Assembly: GCF_036013915.1 (NCBI RefSeq)
Contig: NZ_CP107899.1
Coordinates: forward strand, 3,968,001 to 4,032,000
DNA from: Streptomyces sp. NBC_00464
GTDB taxonomy: Bacteria; Actinomycetota; Actinomycetes; Streptomycetales; Streptomycetaceae
DNA length: 64,000 nt
Reading direction: 5' to 3'
The position numbers and the translations under genes were made by a program. Shown piece by piece: positions 8,563 to 15,895 of this stretch. The notes beneath the pieces are model-generated. The model was not told the origin of the DNA. It worked only from the letters and a program-made list of their open reading frames with translations, and did not search any database. Numbering within the stretch: the stretch's first letter is position 1; every line of letters starts with the position of its first letter.

Positions 8563-9836
8563 GCCTGCTGCTCCTGCTCCTTGACCGCTGCGGACGATAC
8601 GAGGACCTGCCGGGCCCGCTCCGGCGTGACCGTGCGGTACGCCGCCGCCACCCGGACCAGCCAGGCGACCTCGCCGTCCTGGTCGGTGGCGTGCTGGGTG
8701 CCGACGGCGGCCGCCTCGCCCGCCGGTGCACCGGCGCTCCTGGCCGAGAGCGCCGCCTTGATCCAGTAGGCGTCGGCCAGCGGCCCGGCCTGCTCCCGGT
8801 CCGCGCTGCCGCCGGCGCTGCCGTCCGCGGCGGCGGCCTCGGCGGCCGGCAGCAGCGCGTCGGGCACGTAGTGGCGCAGCTTCTCCACCGCGTCGGCGAT
8901 GTCCGCGGCCCACCGGTCGACCCGCAGGTCGGCCGGGGTGCCGAAGCGCGTCAGCTCGCGCAGCAGCGGGGCCGGGGGGTCGAAGGGCTGGTCGGGGAAG
9001 GCCGCCATCAGCTCGTACCAGAGCGCGTGCAGCTTCACCTGGGCGTGCCAGAGCTTCGCCCGGCGGCGCACGTTGCTGAACGCCGGGATGGACGCGCCGA
9101 TCGCGAAGAAGGCGAACAGCGCCACCTGCGAGGCCTCGGTGACCTGGTCGAACTTCAGCGCGAAGGCCTCGCCGGGCTGGTCGATGACGCTGACCCAGAG
9201 GAACAGCGTCCGGCTGACGGTGTAGCCGACGCCGATGACCATGGCGAACGTCATCATCCCCAGGCCCACCCGCAGATGGCGCTGGGCCGCGCCCGCGGTG
9301 GCGAGCGCCCACTGGTAGGCGCAGACGGCGGAGGCGGCGCCGAGGTAGAGGTAGAACACGCTCATGTAGAGCGTCGCGCCCCCCTGTCCGGCGTGGTCGG
9401 CGACGAAGCGGTCCGACGGTGTGGACCGGTCGACGACGGTGAAGAACAGCACCGTCAGCAGCACCAGCGTGGCGACGGAGGCCTTCGCCGCGACCTGCTG
9501 GACGATCCGCGCGAACCGTACGTGGCGCGGGACGGCCCCGGCATCGGCGTACTGGCCGTAGATCGCCACGATGTAGCTGAGAATGGCCAGAATCGCGACC
9601 GTCGCCGTGTAGTGCTTGATCAGCACCGAAAGGTCGGTCACCGGACTGTCGTTGAGCCCGATGCGCACCGCACGGGTCTTGGTCCACAGCGCGGCGGCGA
9701 ACCCCGCGTAACACCCCCACAGGGCCCGGCGGCGCCGGTCCTCCTCGTCGCCCCACAGGGCGGCCGGCATGCGCCACAGGGCGACGGCTGTCATCAGGCC
9801 GGCTATCAGATAGCCGGCGACATCGAGCGGGGTCAC
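8559..9836 (-). CDS. Seven-helix membrane protein of the MAB_1171c type
   Basis: About seven transmembrane helices fill the first 250 residues of this 425-residue protein; a soluble helical tail of about 175 residues follows. It resembles the actinobacterial MAB_1171c family of putative transporters, which have no established function. The GTG at 9836 is chosen because AAGGA lies 8 bp upstream and hydrophobic sequence begins at once. It sits between an HExxH peptidase gene (50 bp upstream) and a PAP2 gene (4-bp overlap), so its role is probably linked to those of its neighbours. Confidence 0.75.
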   Translation of the reverse strand: MTPLDVAGYLIAGLMTAVALWRMPAALWGDEEDRRRRALWGCYAGFAAALWTKTRAVRIGLNDSPVTDLSVLIKHYTATVAILAILSYIVAIYGQYADAGAVPRHVRFARIVQQVAAKASVATLVLLTVLFFTVVDRSTPSDRFVADHAGQGGATLYMSVFYLYLGAASAVCAYQWALATAGAAQRHLRVGLGMMTFAMVIGVGYTVSRTLFLWVSVIDQPGEAFALKFDQVTEASQVALFAFFAIGASIPAFSNVRRRAKLWHAQVKLHALWYELMAAFPDQPFDPPAPLLRELTRFGTPADLRVDRWAADIADAVEKLRHYVPDALLPAAEAAAADGSAGGSADREQAGPLADAYWIKAALSARSAGAPAGEAAAVGTQHATDQDGEVAWLVRVAAAYRTVTPERARQVLVSSAAVKEQEQQA

Positions 9837-9885
9837 GGCGGAAGTCCTTGTGGTGTGGGGGACGGGGACGGAGTGGGGGGCGGTG

Positions 9886-10440
9886 CTAGGTGCGGCGGAA
9901 CAGGCCGCGGCGGCGGTGGGCGACCGGGCGCGACAGCGAGTTGGCGAGCCGCCCCACCATGTCATCGCTCGTCACGTCCCTCGCCATACGGGGGATGAGC
10001 GAGGCACCCAGTTCGGCCATGCGCTCGTCATGGGTGTCGTACTGGGCGCGGGCCTGCACGGCCTCCGGGCTGCCCAGCGCGTCCGGGCCGACGACCCGGG
10101 CGATCAGGGAGGTGTCGAAGACGGGCAGCAGCCGCCGCAGCTGCTCCGCGTCCAGCGAGGTGCCGTGGTCGAACCACTCGTGGCACAGCTCGTGCAGGAT
10201 GACGTGCTGGGTCTGGTAGGCGGTGGGGCGCCGGCGGTAGAGCACGACGCTGGTCCCGCCGGCCTTCAGCCGCAGCCCGCAGGCGGTGTTGACGCGGGCC
10301 AGCCGGTCGGGCATCTCGTGCAGCACGATGGTGCGGCCGCCGGCCGCCTCCATGTTCGCCACCAGCCCCTCGACCGTGAAGGGGGAGGGGAGCGGGAGCG
10401 CGGCCAGCCCGGCCTCGCACTCCTTCCGCAGTTCGCGCAT
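9886..10440 (-). CDS. ImmA/IrrE-like HExxH metallopeptidase-like protein
   Basis: The 184-residue protein contains HELCHEWFDH, an HExxH zinc site, and a downstream ERMAELGASL helix whose glutamate could be the third ligand, as in ImmA/IrrE peptidases. In the characterised cases ImmA cleaves or inactivates the repressor encoded beside it. The gene upstream encodes an XRE-type DNA-binding protein and ends 10 bp before this start, so that protein is the obvious candidate substrate. The ATG at 10440 and a GTG at 10446 are both possible starts. Confidence 0.78.
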   Translation of the reverse strand: MRELRKECEAGLAALPLPSPFTVEGLVANMEAAGGRTIVLHEMPDRLARVNTACGLRLKAGGTSVVLYRRRPTAYQTQHVILHELCHEWFDHGTSLDAEQLRRLLPVFDTSLIARVVGPDALGSPEAVQARAQYDTHDERMAELGASLIPRMARDVTSDDMVGRLANSLSRPVAHRRRGLFRRT

Positions 10441-10450
10441 GGACACCGGC

Positions 10451-10897
10451 CTAGCCCCGTGGTTCGCCGTCGGCCGGTGGCTGCCGGTCCTGCGCGTCCT
10501 TCAGCAGGGCGAGCGCGAACTGCAGCAGCTCCGGGGGCAGTCCGTCCTCGTCCAGCCCGCGCCCGGCCAGCCCGCTGATCTCGCCGGTACGCCGCTTCGC
10601 CAGGAACTGCAGTCCCGCGACGACGTCGTCGACGACCTCGGACTCCTCCTTGAAGAAGCGCCAGTCCACGCCGAAGCCGAGGCCGAGCGCCTTGAGGATG
10701 TCCTCGGACGGCTGGGTCACCTTGCCGGCGAGGATGTTGGAGAAGTAGCTGTGGGAGAGGGACCCGCCGCGCTCCTTGACCAGGTCGGCGAAGACCCGTC
10801 CCGAGATCTTGCGGCCGGGGAAGGTCTTCTCGACCATGTACTCGACCTTCTGCCGCAGCGTTCGCAGCTCCGGCGCGCGTTCTTCGCCGTTGTCCAT
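10451..10897 (-). CDS. XRE-type helix-turn-helix regulator
   Basis: The 148-residue protein has a central helix-turn-helix (FADLVKERGGSLSHSYFSNI, then LAGKVTQPSEDILKALG), the form used by EspR-like and XRE regulators in actinobacteria. The ATG at 10897 was chosen because the reading frame upstream (to 11086) gives a basic low-complexity stretch without homology. It heads an operon of peptidase, 7-TM protein and PAP2 gene, which suggests autoregulation relieved by the peptidase. That mechanism is inference from the ImmA-ImmR model. Confidence 0.8.
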   Translation of the reverse strand: MDNGEERAPELRTLRQKVEYMVEKTFPGRKISGRVFADLVKERGGSLSHSYFSNILAGKVTQPSEDILKALGLGFGVDWRFFKEESEVVDDVVAGLQFLAKRRTGEISGLAGRGLDEDGLPPELLQFALALLKDAQDRQPPADGEPRG

Positions 10898-11228
10898 CCG
10901 GCCCCCACGTTCACGTCCACCGCCCGGGCGTCTGTCCGGCTCCGTGCGGTGCTCGATTCGGTCAACGGGCTCGTACTGTAACCAACCCCGAGGCGCCGTC
11001 CGCTGCCCGGGAGCCCTGACGGGACACCGTAAAGGGATGAAGTGGAGCATCCTGCTCCGGTGTCCGGAACGGGCTTGCGCAAACACTCTACGTCACTGTT
11101 AACTCGAAAAAACATGGGCAGGGGACCACGAGGGGAGTCCCTTGCCCGTGAAAACGCCTGCGCGAACCCGCCTGCGTGAGCCCGCCCGTGCGCGGGGTCC
11201 GGTACGGGTGATCGGTGCGCACATGGGT

Positions 11229-11264
11229 GTAGCCCTTCACGACGGGGGATGCGTGAAGGGCTAC
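11229..11264. terminator. Strong 13-bp hairpin
   Basis: GTAGCCCTTCACG (11229-11241) and CGTGAAGGGCTAC (11252-11264) are perfectly complementary with a 10-nt loop. It looks like a bidirectional terminator, but no annotated gene ends here, so a missing small gene or RNA is possible. Confidence 0.5.
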
Positions 11265-11298
11265 GTCTGCATTATGACCTCTGGCCAGGCAGTCATCA

Positions 11299-11316
11299 AC
11301 TGACCAGTCGGTCAGT
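11299..11316. promoter_or_regulatory. Orphan TetR-type operator palindrome
   Basis: ACTGACCAGTCGGTCAGT is a perfect inverted repeat with 7-bp arms and a 4-bp spacer, the shape of many TetR-family operators. No TetR gene flanks it; the nearest recognised start is the MerR-like gene about 230 bp away. Confidence 0.5.
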
Positions 11317-11548
11317 GTTCTTGGCGGACCCCCGGCCGGTCCTCGTGGAACGTGCGGCGACGGCGGTTCCGGGGCGTGCCCGGGGGGCGGGGTCCGGAGG
11401 CGGGTCCGGGAGCGCCGGGACCGGGTCGGATCAGACTATTTCCCCCGTCCGGCCCCGGAAATCTCTCGCGGCTATGCTAGAGACGATGGCTCGCACAATG
11501 AGAGTTTCTCGTTCGGTCAACGAAGTCAGCGATACGCGGCAGGTGCAC

Positions 11549-11887
11549 ATGCCCCCCGAAACCCCTCCGCATGCCACTGACCGTCTCGACGACGACGACT
11601 ACCCCGCCTACACCATGGGCCGTGCCGCGGAGATGATCGGCGCCACGCCCGGATTCCTCCGTGCGATCGGTGAGGCCCGGCTGATCACCCCCCTGCGGTC
11701 GGAGGGCGGCCACCGCCGCTACTCCCGCTACCAGTTGCGCATCGCGGCCCGCGCCCGTGAACTCGTCGACGGCGGAGCGCCGATCGAGGCCGCGTGCCGC
11801 ATCGTGATCCTGGAGGACCAGCTCGAAGAGGCGCTCCGGCTGAACGAGGAGCTGCGCCGGCCTACCCCGGACCGCGGCACGTCCTGA
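11549..11887 (+). CDS. MerR-type helix-turn-helix protein
   Basis: The 112-residue product carries a MerR-like winged helix (YTMGRAAEMIGATPGFLRAIG, ending GGHRRYSRYQ, about residues 20-65) and a short helical tail. It lacks an effector domain. The start at 11549 is the conservative choice; an ATG at 11486 in frame lies 7 bp after a TATGCT -10-like box and would give a leaderless 133-residue form. It lies upstream of a cold-shock gene and a DEAD-box helicase, so a role in that response is possible but unproven. Confidence 0.7.
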   Translation: MPPETPPHATDRLDDDDYPAYTMGRAAEMIGATPGFLRAIGEARLITPLRSEGGHRRYSRYQLRIAARARELVDGGAPIEAACRIVILEDQLEEALRLNEELRRPTPDRGTS

Positions 11888-12316
11888 GCGGGCGCGTGGT
11901 GCGGGGTGCGCGTTCGGGCGTGATGTGCCGGTCGGTTCCGCTTCGTCCCCGCCGGTCCCGGCCCGGCGTGTTTCGCCCTCTCGCCCGGCAGTGAGGCGCC
12001 TGCTGTGTGGCGCTGTAGCACGGAGCGACGAATATCTATAGCCGCAAGCACAGAATTTTACGCAATGTCCGGTGAAGGTTTATGACGCGCCGGACGGAGT
12101 GTAATTACTTGCCGCGCCTGCTCGCATTCATTGTGCTACTGTAGATCCCAGTTGCAGTTGTGGTTCCCAAAGACTCCAAGTGCTCTCCTCGGCTAAATGG
12201 GCCGGTGGGTGCGCTTTTGTATTTTCCGGTTCATTATCCGGATGGGGTAATCATCGCGGCGACGCGGGACTGGCACAGTGCCAGCCCCCGGGCTCTGCCC
12301 CAGAAGGAGATAAAAC
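11888..12316 (+). promoter_or_regulatory. Long promoter and leader region of the cold-shock gene
   Basis: This 429-bp stretch has no gene and is clearly AT-richer than its surroundings from about 12015. TACTGTAGAT near 12137-12146 may hold the -10 element. If so, the leader would exceed 150 nt, which is typical of cold-shock mRNAs. A small perfect hairpin, CTGGCACAGTGCCAG (12270-12284), lies 20 bp before the ribosome binding site AAGGAG (12304-12309). Confidence 0.45.
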
Positions 12317-12520
12317 ATGGCTACTGGCACCGTCAAGTGGTTCAACGCGGAAAAGGGCTTCGGCTTCATCGAGCAGGATGGTGGCGGCGCTGACGTCTTC
12401 GCCCACTACTCGAACATCGCCGCCAGCGGCTTCCGTGAGCTGCAGGAGGGCCAGAAGGTGAACTTCGACGTCACGCAGGGCCAGAAGGGCCCGCAGGCGG
12501 AGAACATCACCCCCGCGTGA
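12317..12520 (+). CDS. Cold-shock protein (CspA family)
   Basis: The 67-residue protein is a single cold-shock domain with both nucleic-acid-binding motifs, KGFGFI (RNP1) and DVFAHY (RNP2-like). It acts as an RNA chaperone that melts secondary structure. A strong AAGGAG ribosome binding site lies 7 bp before the ATG. A strong terminator follows it, so it is monocistronic, and the DEAD-box helicase downstream gives a second RNA-unwinding activity. Confidence 0.95.
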   Translation: MATGTVKWFNAEKGFGFIEQDGGGADVFAHYSNIAASGFRELQEGQKVNFDVTQGQKGPQAENITPA

Positions 12521-12561
12521 ATCCGATGACACCGGCGCTCACGCGCTGAGTGCGCATCCAC

Positions 12562-12606
12562 AGCTGGGGCCCGCACCTTGGGTGCGGGCCCCAGCTCGTT
12601 GCTTTT
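12562..12606 (+). terminator. Strong intrinsic terminator of the cold-shock gene
   Basis: A 16-bp perfect stem starting AGCTGGGGCCCGCACC (12562-12577), a TTG loop and the complementary arm to 12596, followed by CGTTGCTTTT. This is the clearest Rho-independent terminator in the window. Confidence 0.92.
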
Positions 12607-12909
12607 CCCGGGTCCGCCCCCGTGCACGCCGTGCCGGTATCACCGCCACGAGCCGCCGGGGAAGCGCACAGGACCCACGCTCTTCACCGTGCGGCGGACG
12701 ATCCGCCATGGCTCCCGGACCACCGGTCCGCAGGAGCCCCGTGACGAGACCCGCAGGCCCGTGTTCCGGGCCGGCTCGTCCGTCATTGCGAAGCGCCGGA
12801 CCCGGTTCTGCCGGGCCCGTATCGGCTCAAGACCGGCCGCCGGGCTTCGTTCACGTATGCCAACGGCCCGTTCTTGCGATTCTTGTGCCGCTCGTCGCCG
12901 CAATGAATT

Positions 12910-12932
12910 CCTCGATACGCGCCATATCGAGG
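12910..12932 (+). promoter_or_regulatory. Leader hairpin masking the helicase ribosome binding site
   Basis: CCTCGATA (12910-12917) pairs perfectly with TATCGAGG (12925-12932) around a 7-nt loop. The 3' arm contains the GAGG of the Shine-Dalgarno GAGGAAAGG, which lies 7-15 bp before the helicase ATG at 12944. Folding would hide the start of the ribosome binding site, so translation may depend on temperature or on RNA unwinding by the cold-shock protein or the helicase itself. Confidence 0.6.
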
Positions 12933-12943
12933 AAAGGTTCTGT

Positions 12944-14542
12944 ATGAACCGCGATCGCACAGCTCGTTCCAATGACCGCTTTTCCCGCACCACCCGCGGC
13001 GGTGGAGCCACCGGTTCCGGCGGCTCCCGTTCGGGTGGCGGCGGCTTCCGCTCGCAGGCCCCGGGCCGCCAGGGCGGCGGCCAGGGACGCTTCGGCGCCC
13101 CGGCCCAGCGCTCCGGCGGTGGCTACGGCCGCCGTCCCGCCGCCAAGCAGGGCGAGTTCGCCCTGCCGAAGACCATCACCCCGGGACTGCCCGCGGTCGA
13201 GGCCTTCGCCGACCTCGACATGCCCGCGCCGCTGCTGTCGGCGCTCGCCAACGAGGGCGTCTCCGTGCCCTTCCCGATCCAGGCGGCGACGCTGCCGAAC
13301 TCGCTCGCCGGCCGTGACGTGCTCGGCCGCGGCCGCACCGGCTCCGGCAAGACGCTCGCCTTCGGTCTGGCCCTGCTGGCCCGTATCGAGGGACGGCGCG
13401 CCGAGGCCCGCCGCCCGCTGGCCCTGGTCCTCGTCCCCACCCGGGAACTGGCCCAGCAGGTCACCGACGCGCTCACCCCGTACGCCCGCTCGCTCAAGCT
13501 GCGGATGGCCACCGTCGTCGGCGGCATGTCGATCGGCCGGCAGTCCGCGGCGCTGCGCGGCGGCTCCGAGGTCGTCGTCGCCACGCCCGGCCGGCTCAAG
13601 GACCTGATCGAGCGCGGCGACTGCAACCTGGACCGGGTCTCCATCACCGTCCTGGACGAGGCCGACCAGATGGCCGACATGGGCTTCATGCCGCAGGTCA
13701 CCGAGCTGCTCGACCAGGTGCAGCCGGAGGGCCAGCGGATGCTGTTCTCGGCCACCCTGGACCGTAACGTCGACCTGCTGGTCCGCCGCTACCTGCACGA
13801 CCCGGTCGTCCACTCGGTCGACCCGGCCGCCGGTGCGGTGACGACGATGGAGCACCACGTGCTCTACGTCCGCGGCGCCGACAAGTACGCCACCACGACG
13901 GAGATCGCCGCCCGCGACGGCCGGGTGATCATGTTCCTGGACACCAAGCACGCCGTGGACAAGCTCACCGACCACCTGCTCAGCAGCGGGGTACGGGCGG
14001 CGGCGCTGCACGGCGGGAAGTCCCAGCCGCAGCGCACCCGGACCCTGACGCGCTTCAAGACCGGACACGTCACGGTGCTGGTCGCCACGAACGTCGCGGC
14101 GCGCGGCATCCACGTCGACAACCTCGACCTGGTCGTCAACGTCGACCCGCCGAGCGACCACAAGGACTACCTGCACCGCGGCGGCCGTACCGCCCGCGCC
14201 GGCGAGTCCGGCAGCGTCGTCACGCTGGTGCTGCCCAACCAGCGCCGCGAGATGACCCGCCTGATGTCCGACGCCGGGATCACCCCGCAGATCGCCGAGG
14301 TCCGCTCCGGCGAGGCCGAGCTGAGCCGGATCACCGGTGCGCAGGCGCCCTCGGGCATCCCCGTCACCATCACCTCGCCGCCGTCCGAGCGCCCCAAGGG
14401 CGGCTCCTCCTCCCGCGGCCGGCGCAGCCGGCCGTCCCAGGCGCGCCGCTCCTCGTCGTCCTCGTCGTCGGCGTCGTCGTCCTCCTCCCAGTCGCGGGGC
14501 GGTGGCGCGCCGCGCCGCTCCTCCGGCGACCGTGCCGCCTGA
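12944..14542 (+). CDS. DEAD-box RNA helicase with basic, Ser-rich tails
   Basis: The 532-residue protein has the helicase core with Q motif, GRTGSGKT (motif I), PTREL (Ia), DEAD in VLDEADQMADMG, SAT, and the C-terminal ARGIHV and HRGGRTAR motifs. An Arg/Gly-rich N-terminal arm of about 75 residues and a C-terminal tail of Ser runs and RGG repeats flank it, as in cold-induced RhlE/CsdA-like helicases. It probably unwinds structured mRNA and rRNA at low temperature. The ATG follows GAGGAAAGG, inside a hairpin. Confidence 0.93.
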   Translation: MNRDRTARSNDRFSRTTRGGGATGSGGSRSGGGGFRSQAPGRQGGGQGRFGAPAQRSGGGYGRRPAAKQGEFALPKTITPGLPAVEAFADLDMPAPLLSALANEGVSVPFPIQAATLPNSLAGRDVLGRGRTGSGKTLAFGLALLARIEGRRAEARRPLALVLVPTRELAQQVTDALTPYARSLKLRMATVVGGMSIGRQSAALRGGSEVVVATPGRLKDLIERGDCNLDRVSITVLDEADQMADMGFMPQVTELLDQVQPEGQRMLFSATLDRNVDLLVRRYLHDPVVHSVDPAAGAVTTMEHHVLYVRGADKYATTTEIAARDGRVIMFLDTKHAVDKLTDHLLSSGVRAAALHGGKSQPQRTRTLTRFKTGHVTVLVATNVAARGIHVDNLDLVVNVDPPSDHKDYLHRGGRTARAGESGSVVTLVLPNQRREMTRLMSDAGITPQIAEVRSGEAELSRITGAQAPSGIPVTITSPPSERPKGGSSSRGRRSRPSQARRSSSSSSSASSSSSQSRGGGAPRRSSGDRAA

Positions 14543-14592
14543 CCGAAACCCGCGTTCCCGCCCGGTTCCGTCCCCGACCCCGTTGAGGCACT

Positions 14593-14904
14593 ATGCGCTG
14601 CGTCATCGCCCGCTTCCCGTTCGACCTGTTCAAGCACGAGGTCGAGGAATCGATGAAGGGCATCAAGCCCGAACCCGTCACCGGGGAATCGGTGATCATC
14701 AGCCGTCGTGTGTACCCCGTCAAGCAGGTGGGCGAGGTCATCACCCGGCAGGACCGCCGCGACTTCTCGGCCGGTGAGGTGACCAGGGCGCTCTCGCGTC
14801 TCGGCTTCACCTGCCGGTCCGTCCCGGCCCCCGCCGCACCCGTGGTGCTCAGCCCCCTGGAAGCGGCTTCCGCCGCCCTGGGGACGCCCGGCCCGGACGC
14901 CTGA
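14593..14904 (+). CDS. SCO5918-type small conserved protein
   Basis: This 103-residue basic protein (MRCVIARFPFDLFKHEVE at the N-terminus) belongs to a Streptomyces-restricted family found next to DEAD-box helicase genes. It has no recognised domain, signal peptide or membrane helix. It lies 50 bp downstream of the helicase on the same strand, with a terminator 20 bp after its stop, so the two genes probably form one transcript. Function is unknown; a cofactor role for the helicase is a guess from position. Confidence 0.75.
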   Translation: MRCVIARFPFDLFKHEVEESMKGIKPEPVTGESVIISRRVYPVKQVGEVITRQDRRDFSAGEVTRALSRLGFTCRSVPAPAAPVVLSPLEAASAALGTPGPDA

Positions 14905-14923
14905 GCCGCCGCACTGTCACACA

Positions 14924-14961
14924 CCGAGGCCCGGTCCCCCGAAAGGGAGGCCGGGCCTCGG
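14924..14961. terminator. Bidirectional terminator between helicase operon and fluoride channels
   Basis: CCGAGGCCCGG (14924-14934) pairs with CCGGGCCTCGG (14951-14961), 11 bp, with a loop containing a GGGAGG/TCCCCC secondary stem. It lies between two convergent operons and could end both. Confidence 0.8.
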
Positions 14962-14996
14962 CGCGTGCGGTTTCGGGTCCGGTGCCAGGTCCGGTG

Positions 14997-15371
14997 TCAG
15001 CTCCAGAGCGCCTCGGCGAGCGCGACGCCGGCGAACGCCGCGCCCAGACCCGCGACCACACTCGCCACCGCGTTGGCAGCCGCGTAGAACCGTGCCCCGC
15101 CCTCGGCCAGCCGCAGCGTCTCGTAACTGAACGTCGAGTACGTGGTCAGCGCACCGCAGAGCCCCGTCCCCAGCAGCAACTGCAGGTGCGAGGACGCGGC
15201 GCCTGCCGCCACCGCGCCGGTCAGCAGGCCCAGCACCAGACAGCCGCTCACGTTGACCGTGAAGGTTCCCCACGGGAAGACGCTGTCGTGCCTGGCCTGC
15301 ACCGCCCGGTCGGTGAGATACCGCAGCGGGGCACCGACCGCGGCGCCGATGATCACCAGCAGCCAGTTCAC
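14997..15371 (-). CDS. crcB: Fluoride channel subunit FluC/CrcB (second of two)
   Basis: The 124-residue, four-helix protein carries the family signatures [21 protein letters not shown] and the Phe/Thr-rich [10 protein letters not shown]. FluC proteins are dual-topology dimers that let fluoride leave the cytoplasm. The GTG at 15371 follows GGGAGA and overlaps the upstream crcB stop by 4 bp. Two adjacent genes of fixed, opposite topology usually make a heterodimer. No fluoride riboswitch was recognised upstream. Confidence 0.92.
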   Translation of the reverse strand: MNWLLVIIGAAVGAPLRYLTDRAVQARHDSVFPWGTFTVNVSGCLVLGLLTGAVAAGAASSHLQLLLGTGLCGALTTYSTFSYETLRLAEGGARFYAAANAVASVVAGLGAAFAGVALAEALWS

Positions 15372-15808
15372 CGGCGTTCTCCCGATTCCCGCCCCGGGCG
15401 GGCGGTCTCCAGTGCGCGGCGGGTCAGCCACACCGCGCTCCACACCGCCGCGAGGGCTGCGAGCAGTGTCAGTGCCAGATAGACCAGACCGGTACGGGCC
15501 CGGCCGCCGGCGACGAGGCGCTCGATGTCCACGGCGTACGTGGAGAAGGTGGTGAACCCGCCCAGCACCCCGGTGCCGAAGAACGGCCGCACCAGGCGGT
15601 GGGCCGTCCAGGCCTCGGTGATCACCACCATGAACACACCGATCACCGCGCAGCCGACGACGTTGACCACGAGGGTCGTCCACGGGAACGTGCCGGTCGC
15701 GGTGGGCCACAGGAGCCCGGCCCCGTAGCGGGCGGACGCTCCCACCGCGCCGCCGAGCGCGACCACCGCGACGACGGCGGTCTGTGGGTGGCGGGACTTC
15801 GTGGTCAC
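15368..15808 (-). CDS. crcB: Fluoride channel subunit FluC/CrcB (first of two)
   Basis: The 146-residue protein is a paralogue of the next gene with [23 protein letters not shown] and TTFSTYAVD. The GTG at 15808 is supported by AGGAGA 6 bp upstream. Its partner starts inside its stop codon, so the subunits are made in a fixed ratio, as expected for heterodimeric channels. The upstream neighbour is divergent, with 87 bp of shared promoter space. Confidence 0.92.
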   Translation of the reverse strand: MTTKSRHPQTAVVAVVALGGAVGASARYGAGLLWPTATGTFPWTTLVVNVVGCAVIGVFMVVITEAWTAHRLVRPFFGTGVLGGFTTFSTYAVDIERLVAGGRARTGLVYLALTLLAALAAVWSAVWLTRRALETARPGRESGERR

Positions 15809-15895
15809 AGGTCTCCTACGTGCCGGGGCACCGGTCCCCGCTCGCCTCAGATTAGCGCCCGTGTCCTGCGGGGCGAGAGGCCCTAGGGTTGCCGG

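Larger units (their letters stand above)
10898..11548. other. Long divergent intergenic region
   Basis: No gene is recognised in these 651 bp between the XRE operon and the MerR-like gene. The stretch holds a strong hairpin at 11229-11264 and a perfect TetR-type palindrome at 11299-11316 (both listed separately). A TATGCT element at 11473-11478 may be the -10 of the MerR-like gene. Confidence 0.6.

Noticed and set aside
15809..15895. Possible fluoride riboswitch ahead of the crcB pair
   Set aside because: The conserved GGCGAUGG start and pseudoknot elements of the crcB motif are not present on the minus strand upstream of 15808.
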